Source: Spirosoma rhododendri
GTDB lineage: Bacteria > Bacteroidota > Bacteroidia > Cytophagales > Spirosomataceae
Assembly: GCF_012849055.1 (NCBI RefSeq)
Contig: NZ_CP051677.1
Coordinates: 496,001 to 560,000 of the forward strand
Direction of reading: 5' to 3'
Length of the DNA stretch: 64,000 nt
Part shown: positions 50,973 through 59,266 of the stretch, in pieces
Layout of the letters: the number at the start of each line of letters is the position of its first letter
How positions within the stretch are numbered: the first letter of the stretch is position 1
Translations under genes and position numbers: made by a program
The notes under the pieces: generated by a model
Told to the model about the DNA's origin: nothing
The model's database searches: none
Seen by the model: only the letters and a program-made list of their open reading frames with translations

Positions 50973-53106
50973 GGATGTGGAGTGGGTAGGTGATTTCCAG
51001 AACAACCAGCGTACCGGCTTCACTCGCGTCGCGCCACAGCGTTGCTCCGATGTATTCAGCCCGTAATTTACTCGTTTTTAACCCAATTCCGGGCGAATTA
51101 CCCGCTAAAGTCGTTCGGTTACCCAGTCCGTCATCTTCAACCGTGATGGTCAGCTTATCGTCGTAGTACAGCAGCTGAACGGCCGCCCGGCCCGCCTTTG
51201 CATGCTTGTTGACGTTCTGAACCTGCTCCGACACGATCCGGTACAGATTCAGTTCGGTATCGAGTGGCAGCCGACGTTCATTCCCAGATACCAGAAACGT
51301 AAACCGGGTTGGTACGAGCGGCTGGCTCTGCACCAGTTGTTCCAGCGCGTAGCGCAGACCGATCCGGGCAAATTCGGGCGGCATCAGGTTGTGCGCAATT
51401 CGTCGGAGGTCGTCGCTGCTTTTCTGCACCAGCGGCACCAGATCGGCAAACGCCTGCTGACCCGCATCATCCTGCACAAGGTCCTGCATATCGGTCAGGC
51501 GTCGGTTCAGCGTAGCGAGCGTACCGCCCAGGTCGTCGTGCAGATCGGCCGCCAGCCGCGCCCGCTCCGATTCCTGGGTCTGGATAATGCGGGCGTCGGT
51601 GGCCTTGCGTTCGTAGGCCAGCCGTAGGTTGGCGTCGGCCTGTCGCTTGCGGAGCCGGGTCGAGTACAACAACAGACCGAGCGCAACCAGCAGCAACAGG
51701 GTCGAAACGAAGCCGAAAAACAGCCAGTTGCGTTGTGTCTGATCGGCCTGCTGCTCCACCGTCCGATCGAAATCCTGTTGCTGGAGTCGGTGCCTGGCCT
51801 GCTGTTGGGCAATCTGGGCGTCCGCCCGTTCCTTGTCCAGCATCCGTAGCTTTTCGGTTAGCAGATTACGCCGGTAGAGCCGATCGGCCTCTGCGTCAGC
51901 CCGCAGTTGCACCAGCTGCTTTTCCTGCTCCACAGTTCGCACCCGTTCGGCCTGTAGCTGCTGCGCCTGCTTACTCTGCAACGCCAGCTGATCGTATTCA
52001 GCCTGCTTCTCGATGCTCATCAGTTCCAGCCCGCGCCGGTCGCTTTCGATACTGTCGCGAACCGTTACGTACCGTTTGTAGTAACCCATTGCGCGCTGCC
52101 AGTCGTGCTGCCGCTCGGCCACCAGATACAAAGTCCTGTAGGCCTGCTCCAGCACAAACTTGTTTGGCCGGGCCAGGTGCAGTACTTTCTGAGCATACCA
52201 GATCGCCAGTTCGTCGTTACCCAGCCCGGCGTAGATACTGGCCAGTGTTCCCCACCCTTTCGATTCACCTGTCGACTTGATACGCTCCCAGACAGCTTCC
52301 GCTTTCTTGCCATAATGCAGCGCCTGCCCGTAGTGACCATATTTCAGATACAGTTCGGCCAGGTCATCAAAAACGTACCCGTATTCGGCTTCGGAAGACG
52401 TACGGTTCAGCATCGATTCGGCTTTCAGGTAGTGCTGTTCGCTGGCCTGAAACCGCCCCTGCCGGTTGTAGATACTGCCCACGTGCTGTTCCAGATCAAT
52501 GAGCAGGCTGTTTGTTATGGCCGACCGATACACAGTATCCCGGATGATAACCTGCCGCGCCAACTCGGTGTAGTGGAGCGCTTTGGCGTATTCGGTCGAC
52601 AGTTTGTACAGGCTACCCAGATGCAGGTTAGCCTGAAATCGAACGTTATCGTAGTACTTGTCCGGCGGAATCAGGGAGAGCACATCGAGGTTGAGCCGCA
52701 ACGCTTTGGGCGTGTTTATTTCGCCCGTTCGGTAGTAGGCTTCGAGCAGCAGCTTACCGTTTACCTCGTAAAACAGATTTTTCCGGTCATGAGCCTGCCG
52801 CACCAGCTCATTCCCGAAGTAAAGCAGGCTGTCGCGACGCCCGGACCATACCTGATACAATTGAGACAGGCGATACAGGCACTGAAACAGAAGGGTATCG
52901 GTGCGTGGGGTAGCAGCGGTAGTAGCCAGCCGGGCGTAGTGCTGTTTGATTACCCGCGCCATACTGTCCATATACGCCACATTACCCCGTCGGTTGCTCA
53001 ACAGGGCGGGTATCGGCTGACCAACCGACGGCTGACAATACCCGATCAGTAGTCCGGCAAGCAGAAGAGTGATGACGACATAGCGACTAGACTGACCTCG
53101 GTACAT
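50935..53106 (-). CDS. TPR-containing sensor histidine kinase (HisKA_3 type)
   Basis: A 723-residue protein. An export signal or anchor is followed by TPR-like repeats (to about residue 350), a long Gln-rich coiled coil (about 360-445), a membrane helix (WLFFGFVSTLLLLVALGLLL), and a HisKA_3 domain with acceptor His523 in ERARLAADLHDDLGGTLATL. The ATPase domain has NKHAKAGRAAV (N box) and VEDDGLGNRT. It is the partner of the overlapping NarL-type regulator. The TPR region probably senses in the periplasm; signal unknown. Confidence 0.94.
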   Translation of the reverse strand: MYRGQSSRYVVITLLLAGLLIGYCQPSVGQPIPALLSNRRGNVAYMDSMARVIKQHYARLATTAATPRTDTLLFQCLYRLSQLYQVWSGRRDSLLYFGNELVRQAHDRKNLFYEVNGKLLLEAYYRTGEINTPKALRLNLDVLSLIPPDKYYDNVRFQANLHLGSLYKLSTEYAKALHYTELARQVIIRDTVYRSAITNSLLIDLEQHVGSIYNRQGRFQASEQHYLKAESMLNRTSSEAEYGYVFDDLAELYLKYGHYGQALHYGKKAEAVWERIKSTGESKGWGTLASIYAGLGNDELAIWYAQKVLHLARPNKFVLEQAYRTLYLVAERQHDWQRAMGYYKRYVTVRDSIESDRRGLELMSIEKQAEYDQLALQSKQAQQLQAERVRTVEQEKQLVQLRADAEADRLYRRNLLTEKLRMLDKERADAQIAQQQARHRLQQQDFDRTVEQQADQTQRNWLFFGFVSTLLLLVALGLLLYSTRLRKRQADANLRLAYERKATDARIIQTQESERARLAADLHDDLGGTLATLNRRLTDMQDLVQDDAGQQAFADLVPLVQKSSDDLRRIAHNLMPPEFARIGLRYALEQLVQSQPLVPTRFTFLVSGNERRLPLDTELNLYRIVSEQVQNVNKHAKAGRAAVQLLYYDDKLTITVEDDGLGNRTTLAGNSPGIGLKTSKLRAEYIGATLWRDASEAGTLVVLEITYPLHIHEPPQPRPPATD

Positions 53107-53495
53107 ATCGCCAAGTTAACAGCCTTTGCGGAGGAGTAAAAATACCCCGAACGTGGTATAGGAACCGCTTTATCAATCGGGCATTTTTGTATCATCTTGC
53201 TTCTTTCCACACCATACGATTGACTGGCCAGCACCGCTTAACCGCTTGCTGGTCAGCAGCAAACGCCCGATAAGCTCCCTGCTTAGTCGGGCGTTTGTGT
53301 TTCAGGCGCTGCCCGGCCCGGCATTCCCAACGTTTCCGCATCGGGGAACGAGTACGGGCAGCCGGGTGCTTTCCCGCCCGCCCGACAGGCGATAGTTGCA
53401 GACCGTCGAATGGCTCATACGGTTAAAAAGTGGCCAACAACGGCTACCCTTTCGCGAAAATTCGCCAATTTGAGGCCCACTAACCATTGATTTTT
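53107..53495. other. Divergent intergenic region kinase/6-phosphogluconate dehydrogenase
   Basis: A 389-base gap without a supported gene. It contains two adjacent hairpins (53222-53297) and GC-rich, partly palindromic sequence at 53300-53390. No clear TAnnTTTG box was found for either flanking gene. Confidence 0.5.
53222..53297. repeat. Two adjacent hairpins
   Basis: CTGGCCAGCA pairs with TGCTGGTCAG (one mismatch) just before CAAACGCCCGA (53260-53270), which pairs perfectly with TCGGGCGTTTG (53287-53297) with extra inner TAAGC/GCTTA pairing. The lack of T-runs argues against simple termination. An RNA element or repeat is possible. Confidence 0.55.
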
Positions 53496-54392
53496 ATGCA
53501 CATTGGATTTGTTGGTCTGGGTAAGATGGGGTTCAACCTTGTCAAGAACCTGATCCGTCATGGTCATACCGTTGTCGGCTACGACGTCAATCGGACGTTG
53601 GTTGATTCCATCAAAGAGCAGGGCGCACAAGGTGCCTATACGTTGCAGGAACTGTATGACTCACTGCCCGAGAAGCGGATACTGTGGCTGATGATTCCGG
53701 CTGGACCGCTGATCGACAAAGTCATCGAAGAACTGCTGGGCGTTATCAAATCCGGCGACACCCTGATCGACGGTGGTAACTCGCACTACAAAGATTCGAT
53801 CCGGCGGCACGATTACCTCAAGGAAAAAGGAATCGGCTACCTCGACTGCGGCACGAGTGGCGGCATGAGTGGCGCCCTCAACGGTGCCTGTACGATGGTC
53901 GGTGGCGACGCCGACGTGATTGAGCCGCTGCACGGCGTATTCACGGATATTTCTGTCGAAAACGGCTACCTCTACACGGGTCCGTCGGGGAGTGGCCACT
54001 TCGTCAAGATGGTGCACAACGGTATCGAGTACGGTATGATGCAGTCGATTGCCGAAGGCTTCGAAGTACTCGACAAGAGCGATTTCCCGATCGACTTTGA
54101 AGCGGTTGCCAAGATGTGGAGCCACGGCTCGGTTATTCGCGGCTGGCTGATGGAGCTGACGCAGAACGCGTTCAGCAAGGACCCGAAGCTGGACGAGATC
54201 AAAGGCCGGATGTTTTCGTCGGGCGAAGGCAAATGGACGCTCGAAACCGCCCTCGATCTGGGTGTACCGACGCCCGTTATCGCCATGTCGCTGATGATGC
54301 GCTACCGTTCGTTGCAAGACGACACCTTCACGGGTAAAGTAGTGGCAGCCCTGCGCAACGAATTTGGCGGCCACGCGGTCGAGAAAAAGTAG
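53496..54392 (+). CDS. gnd: 6-phosphogluconate dehydrogenase (decarboxylating), short GndA-like type
   Basis: A 298-residue enzyme. It has a Rossmann motif GFVGLGKMG, substrate and active-site segments DGGNSHYKDSIRR, LDCGTSGGMSGALNGA and the catalytic Lys/His in HFVKMVHNGIEYGMMQ. It oxidises 6-phosphogluconate to ribulose 5-phosphate and CO2. The length is that of the short (about 300 residue) type often using NAD, rather than the long type of about 470. The start is the ATG at 53496; a TTG at 53487 is less likely. Single gene, followed by a terminator. Confidence 0.94.
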   Translation: MHIGFVGLGKMGFNLVKNLIRHGHTVVGYDVNRTLVDSIKEQGAQGAYTLQELYDSLPEKRILWLMIPAGPLIDKVIEELLGVIKSGDTLIDGGNSHYKDSIRRHDYLKEKGIGYLDCGTSGGMSGALNGACTMVGGDADVIEPLHGVFTDISVENGYLYTGPSGSGHFVKMVHNGIEYGMMQSIAEGFEVLDKSDFPIDFEAVAKMWSHGSVIRGWLMELTQNAFSKDPKLDEIKGRMFSSGEGKWTLETALDLGVPTPVIAMSLMMRYRSLQDDTFTGKVVAALRNEFGGHAVEKK

Positions 54393-54538
54393 ATTCGTCT
54401 TTTTTCGACTTATACGGCTGGTAATGAGTCTGGGAAACAGTCTCTGACTACAACTGTGTACCCAATAAGCTTCATTATCCAGTCGACAATCAAATCTATG
54501 TAAACTTGCTTCGTTACTTACCTGAGGCACCTGTTGAC

Positions 54539-54574
54539 AACCGGCGGATTGTTTAACATTCGCCGGTTTTTTTT
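54539..54574 (+). terminator. Intrinsic terminator of the 6-phosphogluconate dehydrogenase gene
   Basis: AACCGGCG pairs with CGCCGGTT around a 14-base loop and is followed by T(6), about 147 bases after the stop. Confidence 0.82.
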
Positions 54575-54616
54575 AGCTACTTATCCTTCATATCTCAATC
54601 ATCCGCCGTACTAACT

Positions 54617-55681
54617 ATGAAAACACTTGGCCCCATCCACGACCCGGTTTTCACCGGTCGTACGTATTCTCGTCTCGATCAGGCGCTGCTACCCTTTATC
54701 AAAGACGAACGCGATCTGCCATTTGTCTATCTGACGCTTAAAATTTCGCTGACGCTCATTCCCCTGTCTATTCTCCTGTTTATGCCCTTCGTGACGGGGG
54801 CGCTATGGTGGGGTATCGCGGCTGTCCATTTCTATATCAGCAACTTTGTATTTAAAGGGCCGTTTGGTCTGATGCTGCACTGCACGAGTCACCGGCAGTT
54901 TTTCAAGTCTGAATACGACTGGATGAACAAGTACATTCCGTGGATTGTAGCCCCGTTTTTCGGTCACTCGCCCGAAACGTACTACAGCCACCACATCGGC
55001 ATGCACCACTCGGAAAATAACCTCGAAGACGACGAAAGCAGCACCATGACCTATCAGCGCGACAGCCTGCGTAGTTTCATGGCCTATTTCGGACAGTTTC
55101 TGCTGCTGGGCGTCCACGAGTTGCTGGGCTATCTGCGCTGGAAAAACCGGGACAAGCTGGCGAAGCGCGCCATGATTGGTGAACTGTTATTCATCGCGTT
55201 CTGCATTGGGCTGTGCTTTGTCAACTGGCCCGCTACGGTGGCGGTATTTATCCTGCCGATGTTTATTTACCGACTGATCGCCATGCTCGGCAACTGGACT
55301 CAGCACGCTTTTGTGTGCAGCGAAGATCCGGGTAATGCCTACAAAAACAGCATCACGTGCATCAACGTGAAGTACAACAAAAAGTGCTGGAACGACGGCT
55401 ATCACATCAGCCACCACATCCGCCCGGCGATGCACTGGACCGAGCACCCTGGCTTCTTCCAGAAAACCATCGATAAATACGCCCAGCACAAAGCGGTCGT
55501 CTTCGATGGTCTCGATTTCCTGCAAATTTTCTTTCTGCTGATGCGCCGTCGCTACGACCGGCTGGCGAAGCACATGGTCAACGTCAACGGTGTTTTCGCC
55601 AACGAGCAGGAAGCGATCGAACTACTCCGCAGCCGCACGCAGCGTATCCCCCTGACGGTTGCCGAGCCGGTGGCCGCATAG
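54617..55681 (+). CDS. Membrane fatty-acid desaturase family protein
   Basis: A 354-residue membrane protein with the histidine boxes of the FA_desaturase family: HCTSH (near residue 92), HHIGMHHSEN (near 128) and HISHHIRP (near 263), which hold the di-iron centre. Hydrophobic helices lie between boxes 1 and 3. It may desaturate or hydroxylate membrane lipids or related lipids; substrate cannot be told. Standalone gene between two terminators. Confidence 0.9.
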   Translation: MKTLGPIHDPVFTGRTYSRLDQALLPFIKDERDLPFVYLTLKISLTLIPLSILLFMPFVTGALWWGIAAVHFYISNFVFKGPFGLMLHCTSHRQFFKSEYDWMNKYIPWIVAPFFGHSPETYYSHHIGMHHSENNLEDDESSTMTYQRDSLRSFMAYFGQFLLLGVHELLGYLRWKNRDKLAKRAMIGELLFIAFCIGLCFVNWPATVAVFILPMFIYRLIAMLGNWTQHAFVCSEDPGNAYKNSITCINVKYNKKCWNDGYHISHHIRPAMHWTEHPGFFQKTIDKYAQHKAVVFDGLDFLQIFFLLMRRRYDRLAKHMVNVNGVFANEQEAIELLRSRTQRIPLTVAEPVAA

Positions 55682-55716
55682 GTTAGTTCGAGGTTTGTAG
55701 TTTATAGTTTGTAGTT

Positions 55717-55889
55717 GCTGGCGCATGAGAGCTGGCACAAAAGGAGCGGGTTGCCCTGACGCGATGGATCTATTTCCTGCGTCAGAGCAACCCGCTCTTT
55801 TTTTGTACAAAACCGGCGTCTGTGCCCTACTCTACTCCCTTGTGTCTGTGTCTTCACCGCGCCACGGAGGCAGACATTCATGCGCCAGC
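55717..55889. repeat. 12-bp inverted repeat flanking a terminator
   Basis: GCTGGCGCATGA (55717-55728) and TCATGCGCCAGC (55878-55889) are exact inverted copies placed outside the terminator hairpin. Their outer flanks are word-repeat tracts of the same type. Confidence 0.6.
55738..55804. terminator. Bidirectional terminator after the desaturase gene
   Basis: GAGCGGGTTGC pairs with GCAACCCGCTC, and CTGACGC with GCGTCAG. The flanks are AAAAA and TTTTTTT. Convergent genes lie on both sides. Confidence 0.9.
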
Positions 55890-55993
55890 CATCGCAAGCG
55901 GTATGTGTCTTCACAGACCTGGGAATAGAACAGGCTCAACTTTCCAACTCTATAACTATTCAACTCTACAACTCTAAAACTATCCAACTCCCC

Positions 55994-56863
55994 TCAACTA
56001 TTTCCTCCATCAATCCGGGCTTCGATGACACGCTGCACGTCGGTCGGGACGGTCGACAGGAAATCGTAGCCGGTTAGTTTTTCCAGTGCGTCGACACTCA
56101 TCAGGTAAGCCTGCCACGGCTTGTCGGCAGCGGTCGGGACGTTGGGAATACCAACCGCAATGACACGTGTGTTGGTGGTGATTCGGTTCAGATCGTCGGA
56201 GCCAACGGGCAGTACCACGATGATTTTCCAGAGCAGCGCCGGTACGGTAATCTTGCCATTGGCGATGCCGTTGGCCGGTCCGTTCTGTCCCGTTCCGCCC
56301 GTTCCGTTGGGGCCAGCGATGATATAAACTTCGTTGCCAGTGTCGATCAGCTTACGTTCGTACTCCTCCAGAAACCGCCAGACCTCCCGGTTATGACGCG
56401 GAGATTGTGGCACGATGTTGGATAAAAAGAACGTAGTGGCGTTGTCTTCGGGCGACCCATCGCGATCGTCGGAGGGGCACAGATGCCCCCGGTCGAAGCC
56501 CGTGTTGCTGTAATCACTCGTGCGGATAACGGCCCAGCTCGCCGGAATCATCGGGTCGGGGCGGAACTCATTGGCACGTTTCGCGTCGCCTTTCCACGCA
56601 GTACTCAGATGCCAGCTCACCCAGTTGGCAATGCCCCGCTGCCGGTTATACGACAGCACGTAGGTTGGTCGGCGGATTATAAAATTGTCGTCGCCTTCAG
56701 GCAGGTTCGCCGTTGGGCTACCCAGCGCCAGGTTATCGTCGCGGGTAGGCTCCGTGCTACCGATGGGTGGCGGAGCGGTCGGTGGTCCACCCGGCAATAC
56801 AGGACGTCGGCAGCCGTTGACAAACAGGCTGATCCCGAGGAAAAGGAGAATTGTTTGCTTCAT
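55994..56863 (-). CDS. DNA/RNA non-specific endonuclease, lipoprotein
   Basis: A 289-residue lipoprotein (FLGISLFVNGC, Cys18) with a Pro/Gly-rich linker and an NUC-type nuclease domain. The active-site motif is FDRGHLCPSDDRDGS (catalytic His127), with the metal Asn in FLSNIVPQSPRHNREVW. The start at 56861-56863 fits the signal peptide; a longer frame to 56893 does not. It should cut extracellular or periplasmic DNA and RNA for nutrition or defence. Not obviously linked to neighbours. Confidence 0.93.
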   Translation of the reverse strand: MKQTILLFLGISLFVNGCRRPVLPGGPPTAPPPIGSTEPTRDDNLALGSPTANLPEGDDNFIIRRPTYVLSYNRQRGIANWVSWHLSTAWKGDAKRANEFRPDPMIPASWAVIRTSDYSNTGFDRGHLCPSDDRDGSPEDNATTFFLSNIVPQSPRHNREVWRFLEEYERKLIDTGNEVYIIAGPNGTGGTGQNGPANGIANGKITVPALLWKIIVVLPVGSDDLNRITTNTRVIAVGIPNVPTAADKPWQAYLMSVDALEKLTGYDFLSTVPTDVQRVIEARIDGGNS

Positions 56864-56976
56864 ACCAAAAAGCCGAATTGATTTTGCTACCATTCCTGAT
56901 GAACTTTACGTAAGAATCGAGTACTCACCGCAACTGTAACGCTAAACTGATCTGAAACAGACGCTTCGCTGCTCTC

Positions 56977-59001
56977 ATGTCCAAAAAAAAGAACGCTGGT
57001 AATCCAACTGACCAACCCAACGCCGACCGGCCTACCAGACCAGTCGCCCCCAAGCCGGTAACGCCAGTTGCCAGCCGACCGGCCCCGGCCCGCGCGGCCG
57101 ACACCACCGTCCGGCAACCCGTTCGCCCGGTAGCTGCCGCATCGCAGCCGCCCAAATCAGACCTGCCCATCGACCACCGGCCGTTTGTCTGGTGGCCCGT
57201 TGCCGCACTGGGCCTGCTGGGCGTGCTGCTCTACGTCAACACGTTCGGACACCAGTACGCCCTTGACGACATTGCCGCTATTGAGCAGAACCTGTTCGTT
57301 CGCAAAGGTATCGCCGGTATTCCCGATCTGATGCGTACCGAATTCTGGCATTTCAGCAATATCTCGCTCGGCTACTACCGCCCGCTTTCCCTGATCACGT
57401 TTGCGCTGGAGCAGGAATATTTTGGCACCAACCCCGGCGTCAGCCACATCATCAATGCCGTACTGTACGGCCTGACGGGCGCTGTGATTGCCGTTCTGCT
57501 GCAAAAATGGCTTCCCGGCCAGATAGTTATTGCCTTTCTGATCGGGCTGGTCTTTATCGCGCACCCCCTGCACACCGAGATTGTTGCCAACATCAAGGGG
57601 CGAGACGAAATTCTGAGTTTTCTGTTCATTTCGCTCATGTTATTGAGCTACTGGAAATACCTGGAAACCAATGACTGGGGCTGGATCGTCGGTTCGTGCC
57701 TGTCGCTCTACTTTGCCTTTCTGTCGAAAGAATCGTCGGTCGTCAGTCTGGCCCTGATTCCGGGGATGCAGTACTGGTTTGCCAAACGCAACGTGTGGCA
57801 GTCGCTTATCAGCCTGTGGCCGTTTCTGATCGTAGCCGCCCTGTTTTTCTACCAGAAGCAGCGAATGATTGGCACACTGAGTGGTAACCCACCGGTCGAC
57901 TGGGCCAACTACCCGTATGCCATCGAGAAAACGCAGAAGTCGACCACGTTCAAGTTTCTGATGTACTACATCCGGCTGCTGGTACTCCCCCACCCGCTGG
58001 TCTACGATTATTCGTACAACATCATTCCGTCCGGCGGCAAGGGCGACCTGCTGACTTGGGCGGGTTTTGTTACGCTGATTGGTCTGGTCTGGCTGTCGTG
58101 GAAAGGCTTTGTGAAACGTACACTGTGGGGCTTCGGTCTGTTCTGGTTTTTCGTGACGATGATGCCGGGCCTGGGCTTTATCTGGGCGCGGGGCGGCATC
58201 TTCGCCGAGCGATTCCTGTACGCAGCCGTGATGGGCTTTGCCTTCGTCTTTGTCTGGGCCGCTCAGAAGCTACTGGTTCGCCAGCCGGACAACGAAAGCA
58301 ACGCAACACCGGCACCCCGCCCGGTACTGGTTCGATACGCACCACTGCTGGCATTGATGGTCGTTGTCGCGGGTCTGTATTCGTTCAAGACGGTCGACCG
58401 CAACCGGGATTGGGAAAACAACTTTGTGCTGTTTAATTCAGCGCTGCCGGCCGCCGAAAATAGCTGTCAGGTACAGCGGCACGTTGCCAACGAGTGGATT
58501 CAGAAGGGGCTGAAAGACCGCGCCGTGATCGATTCGGTTTCGGCAAAGCTGCCTAAAATGAAACAGCCTGATTCGCTGCGCCGGGCACAGATTTCGCTGG
58601 ATACCGCGCAGAAATGGGCCAACACCCACGGCCGATGGGCACTCGACCACCTTCAGGAGTCGACCCGGATTTATCCAAGTTTCGGTGAAGCGTACTTCTC
58701 GATGGCCTACGTGTTCCAGAAGATCATTCCGAACGTCGACTCCGCCAAGTACTATTACAAGCAAACCATCCGGGCAGCCAATGCTTACGCACCGGCTTAC
58801 AATAACCTGGGGGTCATTTACCAGACCGAAGGCTTTTCCAACAACGACCGGCGGAAGCTGGAACTGGCGTCGTACTACTACAACCGGTCGATGGTCGTAA
58901 ACCCCGCTTACGTCGACGGGCAGAACAACCGTAACAACCTGATGAAGGCGACGGGGATCAACGTACAGGCGTTACCCGACTCGATTATAAACCGGTATTA
59001 A
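56977..59001 (+). CDS. Membrane protein with C-terminal TPR, TMTC-like (possible GT-C glycosyltransferase)
   Basis: A 674-residue protein. The N-terminal 60 residues are Pro/Arg/Ala-rich and cytosolic. About ten or more membrane helices follow, and after the first comes the acidic pair in YALDDIAAI (Asp97, Asp98), typical of GT-C glycosyltransferases that use lipid-linked sugars. HPLHTEIVANIKGRDEI matches the TMTC/DUF1736-type family. The C-terminal 180 residues hold TPR units (YFSMAYVFQKIIPNVDSAKY, NAYAPAYNNLGVIYQTEGF). In animals TMTC proteins are O-mannosyltransferases; here a protein or glycan glycosylation role is inferred only. It is next to a heparinase-like/glycosyltransferase pair. 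Confidence 0.8.
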   Translation: MSKKKNAGNPTDQPNADRPTRPVAPKPVTPVASRPAPARAADTTVRQPVRPVAAASQPPKSDLPIDHRPFVWWPVAALGLLGVLLYVNTFGHQYALDDIAAIEQNLFVRKGIAGIPDLMRTEFWHFSNISLGYYRPLSLITFALEQEYFGTNPGVSHIINAVLYGLTGAVIAVLLQKWLPGQIVIAFLIGLVFIAHPLHTEIVANIKGRDEILSFLFISLMLLSYWKYLETNDWGWIVGSCLSLYFAFLSKESSVVSLALIPGMQYWFAKRNVWQSLISLWPFLIVAALFFYQKQRMIGTLSGNPPVDWANYPYAIEKTQKSTTFKFLMYYIRLLVLPHPLVYDYSYNIIPSGGKGDLLTWAGFVTLIGLVWLSWKGFVKRTLWGFGLFWFFVTMMPGLGFIWARGGIFAERFLYAAVMGFAFVFVWAAQKLLVRQPDNESNATPAPRPVLVRYAPLLALMVVVAGLYSFKTVDRNRDWENNFVLFNSALPAAENSCQVQRHVANEWIQKGLKDRAVIDSVSAKLPKMKQPDSLRRAQISLDTAQKWANTHGRWALDHLQESTRIYPSFGEAYFSMAYVFQKIIPNVDSAKYYYKQTIRAANAYAPAYNNLGVIYQTEGFSNNDRRKLELASYYYNRSMVVNPAYVDGQNNRNNLMKATGINVQALPDSIINRY

Positions 59002-59019
59002 CACCACCGATAGCCTGAC

Positions 59020-59057
59020 CAAAATCGCCGTGCTGCCCCGCAGTTACGGCGATTTTG
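59020..59057 (+). terminator. Hairpin after the TMTC-like gene
   Basis: CAAAATCGCCGT pairs perfectly with ACGGCGATTTTG around a 14-base loop, 18 bases after the stop. The T-run is within the stem only, so termination is likely but weakly supported. Confidence 0.6.
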
Positions 59058-59146
59058 CGTTATAGTCAATTACTAACACATGATACGTTAATCATTATGC
59101 GAATTGGCTAAGCTTTTGCTAACCCCGAATACTGGATAGCACCAGT

Positions 59147-59266
59147 ATGTCGATACAACAGATACATCAGCTCAAAACGAGCCTACGCCCGGACCGGCAC
59201 CTGCCGGACAGACACCCGCAGATCGAACGATACTGGTACCAATCCGTAGCGCACATACCAGCATGA
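59147..59266 (+). CDS. Possible 39-residue peptide coupled to the heparinase-like gene
   Basis: ATG at 59147 opens 39 codons (MSIQQIHQLKTSLRPDRHLP ...) ending in a TGA that overlaps the next gene's ATG (ATGA at 59263-59266). The arrangement is the same as the ATGA overlap at 60837 between the next two genes. No family recognised, and no other support. Confidence 0.3.
   Translation: MSIQQIHQLKTSLRPDRHLPDRHPQIERYWYQSVAHIPA

Larger units (their letters stand above)
55682..55993. other. Intergenic region desaturase/nuclease
   Basis: A 312-base gap. It holds a terminator hairpin (55738-55804), a 12-bp inverted repeat around it (55717-55889), and an AACTCTA-word tract at 55930-55989, whose reverse complement resembles the GTTTGTAGTTTATAG tract at 55693. 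No coding region seen. Confidence 0.6.
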
